Source: Chloroflexota bacterium (GTDB taxonomy: Bacteria > Chloroflexota > Anaerolineae > Aggregatilineales > Phototrophicaceae). Taken from it: 40,291 nt of DNA. A program made the position numbers and the translations under genes. The notes beneath the pieces are model-generated. The model saw only the letters and a list, made by a program, of their open reading frames with translations. It searched no databases and was not told the DNA's origin. Each line of letters starts with the position of its first letter. The stretch's first letter is position 1. Below are positions 1-8,126 of the stretch, piece after piece. Location: the NCBI GenBank assembly GCA_014338005.1, contig QUBZ01000032.1:1-40291 (forward strand). The letters are read 5' to 3'.

Positions 1-892
1 TGCCGGCGTTGCCGCGGATGGCCTGGGCGAACAGGTTGTAACTGGCGGTGAAGTGTTCGACGGCGCGGGTGTAATCGCCCATATTGCCGTAAACGTTGCC
101 CAGGCCGCTCATCAATTCAGCTTCGGCGGCCAGGTCGCCCAGTTCGCGCGCCAGCGCCAGCGTATCCTGATAAACATCCAGCGCCAGGTCAAAACAGATG
201 CGCGCCTCAAATTCTGACGGCGCGCTGCGGCCTAACTCGCTGTAAATATTGCCGATGATACCCAGGCGCAGGGCTGCCGCCTCTTTTTCGCCCATTTCCC
301 GGTACAGGGCCGCCGCCTCATGAAAACACTTCAGGGCTTCCGTGTGCTGTCCGGCGGTCTGGTAGCTGTTGCCCAGGTTGCCCAACCGCCCGACCAGGCC
401 GCGCTGGTCGCGCAGCAGGCGCGCCACCGCCACCGCCTCTTTATGCACTTCGATGGCCTCCGAAAAACGATGCAGGTCATCGTAAACCAGCCCCAGGTTA
501 GAAAGCCAGATGCCCCTGCCGCGCACATCGCCGATTTCCTGGGCGATGAACAGGGCTTGATTGAGGTAGCTCGTCGCCTCGTCATAGCGCCCCAGTTCGC
601 GCAGGATGTTCCCCATATTGCCCAGGATGCCGTCTTCCGTCAGGCGGTCGCCGTCCGCGCGGGCAATAACAAGCGCCTGCTCAAAATAGCGCAGCGCCAC
701 ATCCGGCTGTTGAAGCCGCTGGTGATAAATCAGCGCCAGATTGCCCAGATGCCGCCCGGCGCTGGAAGTATCTCCGGCGGCGCTGGCGGCGGCCACCGCT
801 TTTTCCAGGCTGGCGACCGCTGTCGGGTAATCCGCCTGCTGCAGCGCCAACCGGACACGGCGCAGCAGTTGAGTGTGTTCGGCGGAGTCCAT
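1..892 (-). CDS. Tetratricopeptide-repeat protein, N-terminal part (runs off the left edge)
   Basis: The minus-strand frame opens at an ATG (892-890) and stays open to base 1, so at least 297 N-terminal residues are present and the C-terminus is missing. The translation is almost entirely TPR-like helix pairs of roughly 40 residues. Recurring signatures are LGNLALIYHQ, LGNMGNILRELGRYDEA, LSNLGLVYDDL, LGNLGNSYQTAGQHTEAL and LGIIGNIYSEL. Such repeats form a protein-binding superhelix, and no catalytic or membrane segment is visible. The gene starts 4 bases after the stop of the reductase-like gene (897-1508), so the two are probably co-transcribed. The partner protein cannot be told from sequence. 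The shorter open frames in this stretch are out of phase with the repeats. Confidence 0.85.
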   Translation of the reverse strand, partial: MDSAEHTQLLRRVRLALQQADYPTAVASLEKAVAAASAAGDTSSAGRHLGNLALIYHQRLQQPDVALRYFEQALVIARADGDRLTEDGILGNMGNILRELGRYDEATSYLNQALFIAQEIGDVRGRGIWLSNLGLVYDDLHRFSEAIEVHKEAVAVARLLRDQRGLVGRLGNLGNSYQTAGQHTEALKCFHEAAALYREMGEKEAAALRLGIIGNIYSELGRSAPSEFEARICFDLALDVYQDTLALARELGDLAAEAELMSGLGNVYGNMGDYTRAVEHFTASYNLFAQAIRGNAG

Positions 893-896
893 ACGT

Positions 897-1508
897 TTAT
901 CCTTCCGATTTTCGCCTGCCGGAGGCGATCACCAGCGCAGCCAGACCCACGCCGCCGACCAGCAAAAGCGGCCCCAGCCAGGCCAGGCTGCCGGAAATAC
1001 CCGGCAGCGGCGGCTCGTCCGGCGTCAGGTCCAGGCGGACGATGGTGAACTGGCCGGACAGGTTGGGTAAAGTGCGCGCGTTGACGCTTGACTCGATGAC
1101 AAAACTCAACACCGCGTCGTAACGCGACGGCGCGGTGCGCCGGAACAGGTACAGCGCCCGCAGCGCCTCGGCGGGGTCAGTGACGATCTGCGCCCGCACG
1201 CTTCGCAGGCGGCTGCCCATCTGCACGGCGGCCAGCGGGTCATCCAGCAGGTTTTTGTACCACTGCGGGCGCGCGCCCCAGCCGGATACCAGATAAATTT
1301 TGCTGCCGTGCCGCCGGTACTCAATCGGCGTGTAACGCGGCTGGCCGCTTTTACGCCCGCGCGTGACCAGCACCATGATGTGAATGGCGTTCAGCAGGTC
1401 GCCCAGCCCCAAACGGTACAGCAGCAGTGGGGCGCGCAGCAGCGCCTTCAGCGCGCCGGCGGGGTAGGGCATGGCCGGCGGGCCGGCAGAAGATTCGACG
1501 GGTAACAC
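897..1508 (-). CDS. F420H2-dependent (deazaflavin) nitroreductase-like protein with C-terminal membrane helix
   Basis: A 203-residue protein of the Ddn/DUF385 split-barrel family, whose members use reduced cofactor F420 (some bind other flavins or haem) to reduce quinones or nitro compounds. Family signatures visible are TRGRKSGQPRYTP near residue 49, then the segment YLVSGWGARPQWYKNL and a following DP. Unusually, residues about 172-195 form a hydrophobic helix followed by a basic RRK tail, so the enzyme is probably anchored at the membrane face. A quinone would be a sensible substrate there, but that is inference. The start is GTG, chosen because AGGAAAGGA lies just upstream at good spacing. 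The TPR gene follows 4 bases after its stop. F420 dependence is assumed from family membership, and no F420 synthesis gene is in the window. Confidence 0.8.
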   Translation of the reverse strand: MLPVESSAGPPAMPYPAGALKALLRAPLLLYRLGLGDLLNAIHIMVLVTRGRKSGQPRYTPIEYRRHGSKIYLVSGWGARPQWYKNLLDDPLAAVQMGSRLRSVRAQIVTDPAEALRALYLFRRTAPSRYDAVLSFVIESSVNARTLPNLSGQFTIVRLDLTPDEPPLPGISGSLAWLGPLLLVGGVGLAALVIASGRRKSEG

Positions 1509-1553
1509 GAGATTCCTTTCCTTGCGGCTTGAACCAGATTTTCCAATACTTCT

Positions 1554-1583
1554 AGTATAGTCGAATTTTATCCAGACGGTTAA
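1554..1583 (-). promoter_or_regulatory. Probable promoter of the reductase/TPR pair
   Basis: On the minus strand TTAACC (1583-1578) is followed after 18 bases by TATACT (1559-1554), about 45 bases before the GTG start. The -10 fits the sigma-70 consensus well and the -35 is weak. The sequence around the -10 closely matches that upstream of the beta-propeller gene at 31714-31725. Confidence 0.4.
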
Positions 1584-1640
1584 TTACGCCCCGGCAGCTG
1601 CCGATCAGCCGGGCGTGGAGTGCGCGTGGGGTAAGCATCG

Positions 1641-1670
1641 TAGACGCGCCTTCTCACCCTGTTATACAAT
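1641..1670 (+). promoter_or_regulatory. Probable promoter of the penicillin-binding protein gene
   Basis: TAGACG (1641-1646), an 18-base spacer and TACAAT (1665-1670) lie just before a purine-rich ribosome-binding site and the ATG at 1698. The -35 is a partial match. The -10 is the same hexamer seen upstream of other genes in this window. Confidence 0.4.
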
Positions 1671-1697
1671 ACACACAGGAAAAAGGTGGAGCATTGC

Positions 1698-4600
1698 ATG
1701 TCAGAAGAACGCGATTACCAACCGGACGAACCCATCCACGAGGATGAGGACGTGCCGTTTAAACTGCCGAAAAGCGAAGATTACGCCGAGGACGACGACG
1801 AAACCGACGACATCTGGAACGCCGCCGATTCCCAGGACGCCCGTAATATGCCAACCATGCCGGTGTCGTCCAGGCCGGAGGGCGAAGAAACCGCCCCCAG
1901 CCGCGCGCCGGAACACACCCTGCCCGGCAGCGGCGGCCTTGACCCGAACCCGGACTTTTTCACCCCCGGCGCGACCATCCGCCACCAGCCGGTGGTTGTG
2001 GACGAACGCACCATGCCGCACGCCGCGCCCGTGCCGGAGCAGTCGCCTGCCGAACACGAGCGTTACAGACGCCCGCAGTACCCGGCTTACGGCCAGGAGA
2101 CGATCCCCGCGCCGCCGGTGACGACCGCGCCGCCCCAAAAACTGCCGCAGCGCCAGGCACAGCCCAAACGCGCCGCTTCCCCCGGCTGCGCGCCGGGCTG
2201 CCTGTGGATTATCGTCGGTTTTCTGGCGATCTTCTGCGGCGGCTCGACGCTGCTGGCCGCTGGGCTGGGTGTGTGGGGCATCAACCGCGTCGAACAACTG
2301 GCGAACGAACGGCTGGAAGCGGTCGAAACCTACCAGAACTTCCAGAGTACATTTTTTTATGACCGCCAGGGGCGGCTGCTGTACGAGGTGTTTAACGAAG
2401 GCCGCCGCACGAATATCGAATTTCAGGATTTTCCCAAAAGCCTGATTGACGCCACCATCGCGGTTGAGGACGACAACTTCTGGACGAACCCCGGCATTGA
2501 CCTTCCCGCCACCCTGCGCGCCTTCGCCCAGTACGTCGGCATTGGCGGCCAGTCCACCGGCGGCAGCACCATCACGCAGCAGCTAGTCCGTAATGTGCTG
2601 TTCGATTTTTCCTACCGCGCGGAACGCAGCCCGCAGCGCAAAATCGAGGAAATTTTGCTGGCGCTGGTGTTAACACAGCGTAAGGGCAAAGAAGAAATCC
2701 TCGAAATGTACCTGAACGAAATTTACTACGGCAACCTGGCCTACGGCGCAGAAGCCGCCTCACAGACTTTTTTCGGCAAGTCCGCCCGCGACCTGACGCT
2801 GGGCGAGGCAGCCATGCTGGCCGGGCTGCCGCAGGCCCCCGCCGATCTCGACCCGCTCAACCCCGACCCGGCGGTGCAGAATGCCGTTTATGCGCGCTGG
2901 CGGCTGGTACTCGACCGCATGGAGAAGCAGGGTTTCATCACCGACGCCGAACGCAGCGAGGCGCTGCGCCAGGGTTTAAACTTCGTCAGCCCGGCGGTAT
3001 CGCTCAAAGCACCGCACTTCACCGTTTACGCCCAAAGCGAACTGACGGCGCTGATGAGCGACCTGGGCTTTAGCCCGGAGCAGATCGCCAGGGGCGGGCT
3101 GCGGGTGTATACCACGCTTGACCTGGAACTGAACGATTCGGCGCAGCGCATCGCGCGGGAGCAGATCGCCAAGCTGACCGCCAACAATGTCGGCAACGCC
3201 GCCGTCGTGGTGCTGAAGCCCATCACCGGCGAAATCCTGAGTATGGTGGGCAGCGTGGACTATAACAACGACGCCATAGACGGGCGCGTGAACGTCGCCA
3301 CCGCGCCGCGCCAGCCCGGCAGCACCATGAAACCCTTCACCTACTCCGCCGCGATGGAAGCCGGCATGACGCTGGGCGACGTGATCTGGGATACGCCGAC
3401 CCGCATCGGCATTCCCGGCCAGCCCATGTACGAGCCGGTCAACTACGACCGGGCGTTTCATGGCCCGATGACCATGCGCAGCGCGCTCGCCAACAGCTAC
3501 AACGTCCCCGCCGTTCAAACGCTGCGGCGGGTGGGCGTGGACAGCCTGCTGGCGCTGATGCGGCGGTTCGGCGTGGTCAGCCTGGGCGACGACGCCAGCC
3601 GTTACGGGCTGTCATTGACGCTGGGCGGCGGCGAAATCACGCTGCTGGAGCTGACCACCGGCTACAGCGTGTTCGCCAACGAAGGGCTGCTGGTGCCGCC
3701 GACGGCTATCCTGTGCGTGGTGGACAACCACGATAACATCCTCTACCAGTTCGAGGGACAGTGTCCGCGCGGCAGCGCCACCGCCGAAACCATCAACCAT
3801 TCCGCCTACGGCAAACCCGTCCTCGACCCGCGCGTGGCCTTCATCATCAGCGACATCCTGGGTGACAACGCCGCCCGCAGCGCCGCAATGGGCAGCAGCA
3901 GCCCGCTGAATACCGGCAGCCTGGCGACTTCGGTCAAAACCGGCACGACCAACGATGTTAAAGACAACTGGACGGTCGGTTATACGCGCAATGTGGCGGT
4001 GGGCGTGTGGGTCGGCAACAGCCGGGGTGAGCCGATGGTCAACACGTCGGGTTTGACGGGCGCGGCGCCGATCTGGAACGCGGTCATTACCGGCATTTAC
4101 GCCAACCAGGGTTTCCTGGCCGATTTTGCCGTAGACGGGCGGTTTTTCGCCGACAAACAGGCCACACCATCCGGCGTCTCGCTGCGCGAAATTTGCGACG
4201 TGCGTAACCTGCGCGACCCGGCAGCCGACTGTCCGCGTTTTAACGAATGGTTCCTGGACAGCCCGGCGGCCATCCCCGACGCGGAAGGCAACCTGTATTA
4301 CCCGCCGGCCCAGCCGACGCAGCCGCCGCCGGTTGACCCAAACCAGCCGGCCTTGCAGGAAGTTTCTCCCGGCGTTTTCCGGGTGCTGGCCTTCCGGCTT
4401 AACCCCGGCATCGCCAGCCAGATACAGTTCCAGACCCCCGCCGGGCAAACGCCCCCGCCGCCGATCTACTGCCAGGTGCCGGCCAACCTGGACGCGGCGG
4501 CGCGCAGCCAGGGCGCGCAGGATCAGCTGTTCATCGCTCCGCCGCCCGTCCCGGAGGACGCCGCCGCCGCCGAACGTTACGCGCGCGACAAAGGGCTGGC

Positions 4601-4973
4601 CTTCCTGCCGACGGTGGCCTGTTCGCCGGAACTGCTGCAAGGTGGCGGCGAAAACTACGGCCCGGCAGTGACGACTGCCATCATCACCTCGCCTGCGCCG
4701 GGGCAAACGCTGCGCGACGAAACGGCGATCATCGGCACGGTGCAGTTCCCCAACGACGGGCAGCATTTTTACAAGCTGGAAATCATCGGCGGGGCGTTCG
4801 CCAACTGGACGACCATCGGCAGCACGCATACCGAAAGCGTGGTCAACGGCCCGCTGGAAAACCTGTACGTGCCGGCGCTCGCGCCCGGCGACTACCGGGT
4901 GCGGCTGGTGATCGTGCAAGGGGCGGACTTTCTGCAAGCGCCCTACGAAGTGCCATTCCGCGTGGAGCGGTAA
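1698..4973 (+). CDS. Class A penicillin-binding protein (bifunctional glycosyltransferase/transpeptidase, PBP1a family)
   Basis: A 1091-residue enzyme that polymerises lipid II and cross-links peptidoglycan outside the membrane. An acidic, proline-rich cytoplasmic N-terminus of about 165 residues precedes one membrane helix (about 168-195). The GT51 domain shows AVEDDNFW (catalytic Glu near 257), STITQQLVRN and EMYLNEIYYG. The transpeptidase domain has the three penicillin-binding motifs: STMK at 542-545 (nucleophile S542), SYN at 600-602 and KTGT at 747-750. A proline/glutamine-rich linker and a beta-rich, Ig-like C-terminal domain (from about 995) extend it beyond the usual 700-900 residues. 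The ATG at 1698 is preferred over a GTG at 1686 because AGGTGGAG lies at good spacing before it. All catalytic motifs are intact. Confidence 0.95.
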   Translation: MSEERDYQPDEPIHEDEDVPFKLPKSEDYAEDDDETDDIWNAADSQDARNMPTMPVSSRPEGEETAPSRAPEHTLPGSGGLDPNPDFFTPGATIRHQPVVVDERTMPHAAPVPEQSPAEHERYRRPQYPAYGQETIPAPPVTTAPPQKLPQRQAQPKRAASPGCAPGCLWIIVGFLAIFCGGSTLLAAGLGVWGINRVEQLANERLEAVETYQNFQSTFFYDRQGRLLYEVFNEGRRTNIEFQDFPKSLIDATIAVEDDNFWTNPGIDLPATLRAFAQYVGIGGQSTGGSTITQQLVRNVLFDFSYRAERSPQRKIEEILLALVLTQRKGKEEILEMYLNEIYYGNLAYGAEAASQTFFGKSARDLTLGEAAMLAGLPQAPADLDPLNPDPAVQNAVYARWRLVLDRMEKQGFITDAERSEALRQGLNFVSPAVSLKAPHFTVYAQSELTALMSDLGFSPEQIARGGLRVYTTLDLELNDSAQRIAREQIAKLTANNVGNAAVVVLKPITGEILSMVGSVDYNNDAIDGRVNVATAPRQPGSTMKPFTYSAAMEAGMTLGDVIWDTPTRIGIPGQPMYEPVNYDRAFHGPMTMRSALANSYNVPAVQTLRRVGVDSLLALMRRFGVVSLGDDASRYGLSLTLGGGEITLLELTTGYSVFANEGLLVPPTAILCVVDNHDNILYQFEGQCPRGSATAETINHSAYGKPVLDPRVAFIISDILGDNAARSAAMGSSSPLNTGSLATSVKTGTTNDVKDNWTVGYTRNVAVGVWVGNSRGEPMVNTSGLTGAAPIWNAVITGIYANQGFLADFAVDGRFFADKQATPSGVSLREICDVRNLRDPAADCPRFNEWFLDSPAAIPDAEGNLYYPPAQPTQPPPVDPNQPALQEVSPGVFRVLAFRLNPGIASQIQFQTPAGQTPPPPIYCQVPANLDAAARSQGAQDQLFIAPPPVPEDAAAAERYARDKGLAFLPTVACSPELLQGGGENYGPAVTTAIITSPAPGQTLRDETAIIGTVQFPNDGQHFYKLEIIGGAFANWTTIGSTHTESVVNGPLENLYVPALAPGDYRVRLVIVQGADFLQAPYEVPFRVER

Positions 4974-5118
4974 CAACTGGGCGTTACATCTTCATTCACA
5001 GCCTGCTGATGGAATACTTCGCCGGGCCGAGGGAGAATAACGATAACGATGTCCCCTGATTTTGTGCGTGATGGCCCTGTTTTTCCTTTGCCCGCAGCAC
5101 GATTTCCCTCTCATCTAC

Positions 5119-5124
5119 TATAAT
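5119..5124 (+). promoter_or_regulatory. Perfect -10 hexamer upstream of TPR/membrane gene
   Basis: TATAAT lies 36 bases before the ATG at 5161. No good -35 was found at normal spacing. Because it lies inside the longer open frame that begins at 5062, it supports the downstream start. Confidence 0.35.
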
Positions 5125-5160
5125 GAATGCAGCAGGCATTCGGTTTTCTGGGGGGAACTC

Positions 5161-6441
5161 ATGACCGAGGCACAAACGCTTTTTCAGGAGGGAGTCGCGG
5201 CCATCCGCGACCGGAAAGACATCGCCGAAGGGCGGCGGCTGCTCACCCAATCACTGCGGCTGGACCCGAACAACGCAGCGGCCTGGCTGTGGCTGGCGCG
5301 CGCGGTCGGCGACCCGGATAAACAGCGCCAATGCGTGGAGCGGGCGCTTCAGATCAACCCGGAACATCCACAGGCATTAGCTTTAAAGGAGCGGCTGGCA
5401 GCGCGCCAGAACCACACCCGCCCGCCCGCCGAGCCAAAACGGCAGGACGATGAAAAACGCATCCAGGCATATTTAGAGCAGGCGCAAAAGCGGCTGGATG
5501 CCGGCGATGCCGAGGGCGCGATCGAAGGGTGGGTGCGCGTGCTGGACATCCGCCCCGATCACGAAGCCGCGCTGGCGAATGCCGTCCGGCAGCTTTCGCG
5601 GATGAAATATTTTGACGACGCCAAAGAGCTGGTCTGCCGGGCGCTGGACGGCGGCACGACTCATCCTTCGATTTACCTGACCGGTATAGACATCCTGCGG
5701 CGCGAGGGGCGGCACGGCGAGGCGGACGACCTACGCCGGCGGCTGGCGCTGCTGCCCACTGCCGACGAGAGTCTTGTCGCCGATACGGTGGATCATTTTA
5801 TCCGAAACGATCTCATTCAGGATGCCTGCGACATCCTGACGCAGGCCGTTCAAACGCGCCCGAACAGCCAGAAGCTGCTGCTGCGCCTGGCCGACCTGAA
5901 CGATGGGTTGGGGCAGGAGGTCGAGGCGCGCCGCCGTTACGAGCAGGTGGCGCGGCTGGGTCTGCGGACGCTGGAGGGCAAACAGGCCGACGCAAAACTG
6001 CGGGCGTTCCTCCCGGTGCTGACCGACCGCGAACGCGGCAGCCTGCTGCTGGCTGTGCGCGAGGCGCTGGGGGTCGGGCTGTTCCTGCTGCTGATGGGCT
6101 GGCAGGACGCCGGCCTGGATATGATGCAAATGGGCGCGCCGCGCTGGGCCGGCGTGGCGGTCGGCACGCTGGGCGCGTACCTGCTGGTGACGGCTACCTC
6201 ATCGCCGCAGCAAAAACCGCTGGCAGGCTGGTTGGGCGGAAAACCCGCCGAGGTGGAAACAGACGGCGCGGCCTCCGCGCTGCCGATTCTGCCGGTCGAG
6301 GCGCGCCTGCTGCTGGGCTTGGCCGGGCTGCTGCTGGTGGCGCTGGCGCTTTATCTGGTGTTCGGCGTCGCCATCGGCCTGCTGACGACCCCGACGCCGC
6401 CGGAATTTTACGTCCCCTCGTTTGACGAAATTTTCGGGTAA
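5161..6441 (+). CDS. TPR protein with two C-terminal membrane segments
   Basis: A 426-residue protein. The N-terminal part has TPR-like repeats in which tryptophan-rich helices (NAAAWLWLARAV) alternate with ALQINPEHPQAL-type helices. A second repeat block covers roughly residues 100-280. Residues about 300-345 and 380-412 are hydrophobic, giving two or three membrane helices near the C-terminus, so the repeats are probably a cytoplasmic scaffold tethered to the membrane. The function is unknown. The start is set at the ATG following a GGGGGAA ribosome-binding site and downstream of a TATAAT. The rhomboid gene begins 6 bases after the stop, so the two are likely one transcript. In-frame sequence upstream to 5062 is judged non-coding. 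Confidence 0.8.
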   Translation: MTEAQTLFQEGVAAIRDRKDIAEGRRLLTQSLRLDPNNAAAWLWLARAVGDPDKQRQCVERALQINPEHPQALALKERLAARQNHTRPPAEPKRQDDEKRIQAYLEQAQKRLDAGDAEGAIEGWVRVLDIRPDHEAALANAVRQLSRMKYFDDAKELVCRALDGGTTHPSIYLTGIDILRREGRHGEADDLRRRLALLPTADESLVADTVDHFIRNDLIQDACDILTQAVQTRPNSQKLLLRLADLNDGLGQEVEARRRYEQVARLGLRTLEGKQADAKLRAFLPVLTDRERGSLLLAVREALGVGLFLLLMGWQDAGLDMMQMGAPRWAGVAVGTLGAYLLVTATSSPQQKPLAGWLGGKPAEVETDGAASALPILPVEARLLLGLAGLLLVALALYLVFGVAIGLLTTPTPPEFYVPSFDEIFG

Positions 6442-6447
6442 CAACTC

Positions 6448-7330
6448 ATGCTGCTGCTGCTGATTTTTCTGCTGACCATCCTTATCACCCTGTTCCTGCG
6501 TTCGATTATCTTCCCCATGCCGCTCAGCGATGTGGGCAGCGTGCGCTACCGCACCGTCCCCTGGATGACGTTTTTGCTGATTATCGCCAATTCGATCATT
6601 TTTCTCGTTTGGCAGGCGCCGAATTTATATCAGGGCGGGGCGCTGGTGGACGAAGGCAACTACAGCGGCTACTCCATGCTCTACCAGTACGTCCGGCAGA
6701 TCTGGACGTATGGGTATCGCGGCATCTTCTTGCGCGAGGCCGTCAGCATCGGCGCGTTTGCCACCTTCACCAGCATGTTTATGCACGGCGATATGTGGCA
6801 TCTGCTGGGCAACATGATTTACCTGTGGACGTTTGGCCGCCGAGTGGAGGACGCCTGCGGGGCGTGGCGCTATCTGGTTTTTTACCTGCTGGCCGGCATG
6901 GTGGCGAACATCGGCTCGGACGTGCTGAACCGGGCGCAGGCGGACATCCCCGGCATCGGGGCCAGCGGCGCGATTTCCGGCGTGATGGGCGCGTATCTGC
7001 TTTTGTTCCCCGGCGCGATGGTGACGAGTTTCTGGGGCATCGGCATCGTGCTGCGCCTGCCCGTCGTGCTGGTGATGAAAGCGGTGGGCGTCAAAAGTGT
7101 GGCCGATGCCCCGATCTGGCGCTGGACGATCAAACTGCCGGCCTGGACGCTGCTGATTTTTTTTCCTGGTGACGAACGCGCTGCCGTCGCTGGAGGTTTT
7201 GCAGCGCGGGCAGGATTACGGCGGCGTCAATACCCTGGCGCACCTGACCGGCTTCCTGGCCGCCATCGTCATCTTCCTGTTCGTGCGGAAAGACCTGCTC
7301 ACGCGCTATTTTGCCGGGCGTTCGTTGTGA
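6448..7330 (+). CDS. Rhomboid-family intramembrane serine protease, interrupted by a single-base frameshift
   Basis: A six-helix-type membrane protease. In the first frame I see the rhomboid HxxxxHxxxN segment (H113, H118, N122) followed by YLWTFG, and the GxSG nucleophile motif GASG (S173). At 7157-7164 there is a run of eight T. After it the first frame becomes arginine-rich and non-membranous and stops at 7333-7335. Removing one T instead continues with FFLVTNALPSLEVL, then NTLAHLTGFLAA (the expected catalytic His) and a final helix, ending in TGA at 7328-7330. As written the protein would have the serine but lose the histidine. A sequencing or assembly slip in the homopolymer is the simplest cause. 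True decay or transcriptional slippage cannot be excluded. The gene lies 6 bases after the TPR/membrane gene. Confidence 0.8.
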
Positions 7331-7341
7331 TGTGATACAAT
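7311..7341 (+). promoter_or_regulatory. Possible promoter of the 11-mer repeat gene
   Basis: TTGCCG (7311-7316) and TACAAT (7336-7341) are 19 bases apart, at the very end of the rhomboid gene and about 60 bases before the next start. The spacing is slightly long. Confidence 0.35.
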
Positions 7342-7401
7342 GAGCGCAGCCAGGCAGGGAACTATTAACCCATTAATCGAAAAAAGGAGATTACCCGTAC
7401 C

Positions 7402-7962
7402 ATGTCCGAAGAAACGAACGAACGGCCAGAAAAGGCCATAGAAGAAGCCGTCGAAACCACCGTCGAAGCGGCGCGAGAAGCCGCCGCCGACACCAAAAAG
7501 GCTGCCGCCGAAGCCGTCCAGTCCAGCCGTAAGGCCGCTTCAAAAGCGGCTGCCACCTCAAAAAAGGCCGTCGGCAAAGCCGCCGCTGATACCCGAAAAG
7601 CCGCCGATAAAGCTGCCGCCCAAACCAAAAAGGCTGTGAACAAAGCCGCCGCCAAAACCAAAAAGGCCGCTGTGGAAGCCGCCGAAAGCGTCGAGGAGGC
7701 GGTCAGCAAGTCACCGGTCGGCGAGGCGCTGGAGGAATTTATAGATCATCAGCAGAAGGCGCTGCAAGAAGCCGGCAAAGCCCTGCAAAGCCTCATCCCG
7801 GAAGGCGTGCGCTCGCACGGCAAAAGCGCCGTCGAGGAGATGATCGAGGGCTACCGCTCGCTGTTTAATTCCATCCTGGATGAGGTGGAAGCGACGGTGA
7901 AAAAGGTCGTGCCGGGCGGCGACAAAAAAGAGGCCGCCGGCCAGGACGAACCGGAAGCATAA
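7402..7962 (+). CDS. Lys/Ala-rich protein of 11-residue repeats (LEA group 3-like or histone H1-like)
   Basis: A 186-residue, highly charged protein without signal peptide or cysteine. Residues 16-103 break exactly into eight 11-residue units with alanine at position 1 and mostly KKA or RKA at positions 6-8, for example AAADTRKAADK, AAAQTKKAVNK and AAAKTKKAAVE. An 11-residue amphipathic helix repeat is the hallmark of group 3 LEA (desiccation) proteins and apolipoprotein-like helices. Lysine/alanine-rich tails also occur in bacterial histone H1-like DNA-binding proteins. The C-terminal 80 residues form a second, less basic helical segment with an acidic end. A stress-protective or nucleoid role is inference. 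AAGGAG lies before the ATG at slightly long spacing. Confidence 0.8.
   Translation: MSEETNERPEKAIEEAVETTVEAAREAAADTKKAAAEAVQSSRKAASKAAATSKKAVGKAAADTRKAADKAAAQTKKAVNKAAAKTKKAAVEAAESVEEAVSKSPVGEALEEFIDHQQKALQEAGKALQSLIPEGVRSHGKSAVEEMIEGYRSLFNSILDEVEATVKKVVPGGDKKEAAGQDEPEA
7447..7710 (+). repeat. Eight in-frame 33-base (11-residue) tandem repeats
   Basis: The segment codes for residues 16-103 of the preceding protein. Phase is kept over all eight units with no insertions. Units diverge at the DNA level, so the protein pattern is conserved more than the nucleotide sequence. Confidence 0.75.
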
Positions 7963-7983
7963 GAATTCCGCATTAGCTCGACT

Positions 7984-8024
7984 GTAGGGGCGAGTTTCTA
8001 AACTCGCCCATAACCCGCCCCTAC
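7984..8024. repeat. Hairpin repeat element, GTAGGGGCGA family (copy 1)
   Basis: GGGCGAGTTT (7988-7997) pairs perfectly with AAACTCGCCC (8000-8009) across a two-base turn. The left flank GTAGGGGCG (7984-7992) also pairs perfectly with CGCCCCTAC (8016-8024), so two alternative foldings share one arm. A related element lies at 20631-20656. It sits between two plus-strand genes and could also end transcription, though there is no T tract. Confidence 0.6.
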
Positions 8025-8126
8025 CACCGCATATAACCAGGCCGAAAACCGACTCTGGTCAGTTGACCCTGCACGCGGTAAACTGACAGGGTTATTTTTG
8101 TGTAGGTTGTGGCAAGAAAAAGACAG

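Noticed and set aside
3612..4976. Long minus-strand open frame opposite the penicillin-binding protein
   Set aside because: It lies wholly opposite a gene with all catalytic motifs and reads as His/Arg/Gly-rich sequence typical of antisense frames in G+C-rich DNA.
7157..7164. Programmed ribosomal frameshift in the rhomboid gene
   Set aside because: There is a T8 run, but I see no downstream pseudoknot or stimulatory Shine-Dalgarno element, and rhomboid genes are not known for it. A homopolymer error is simpler.
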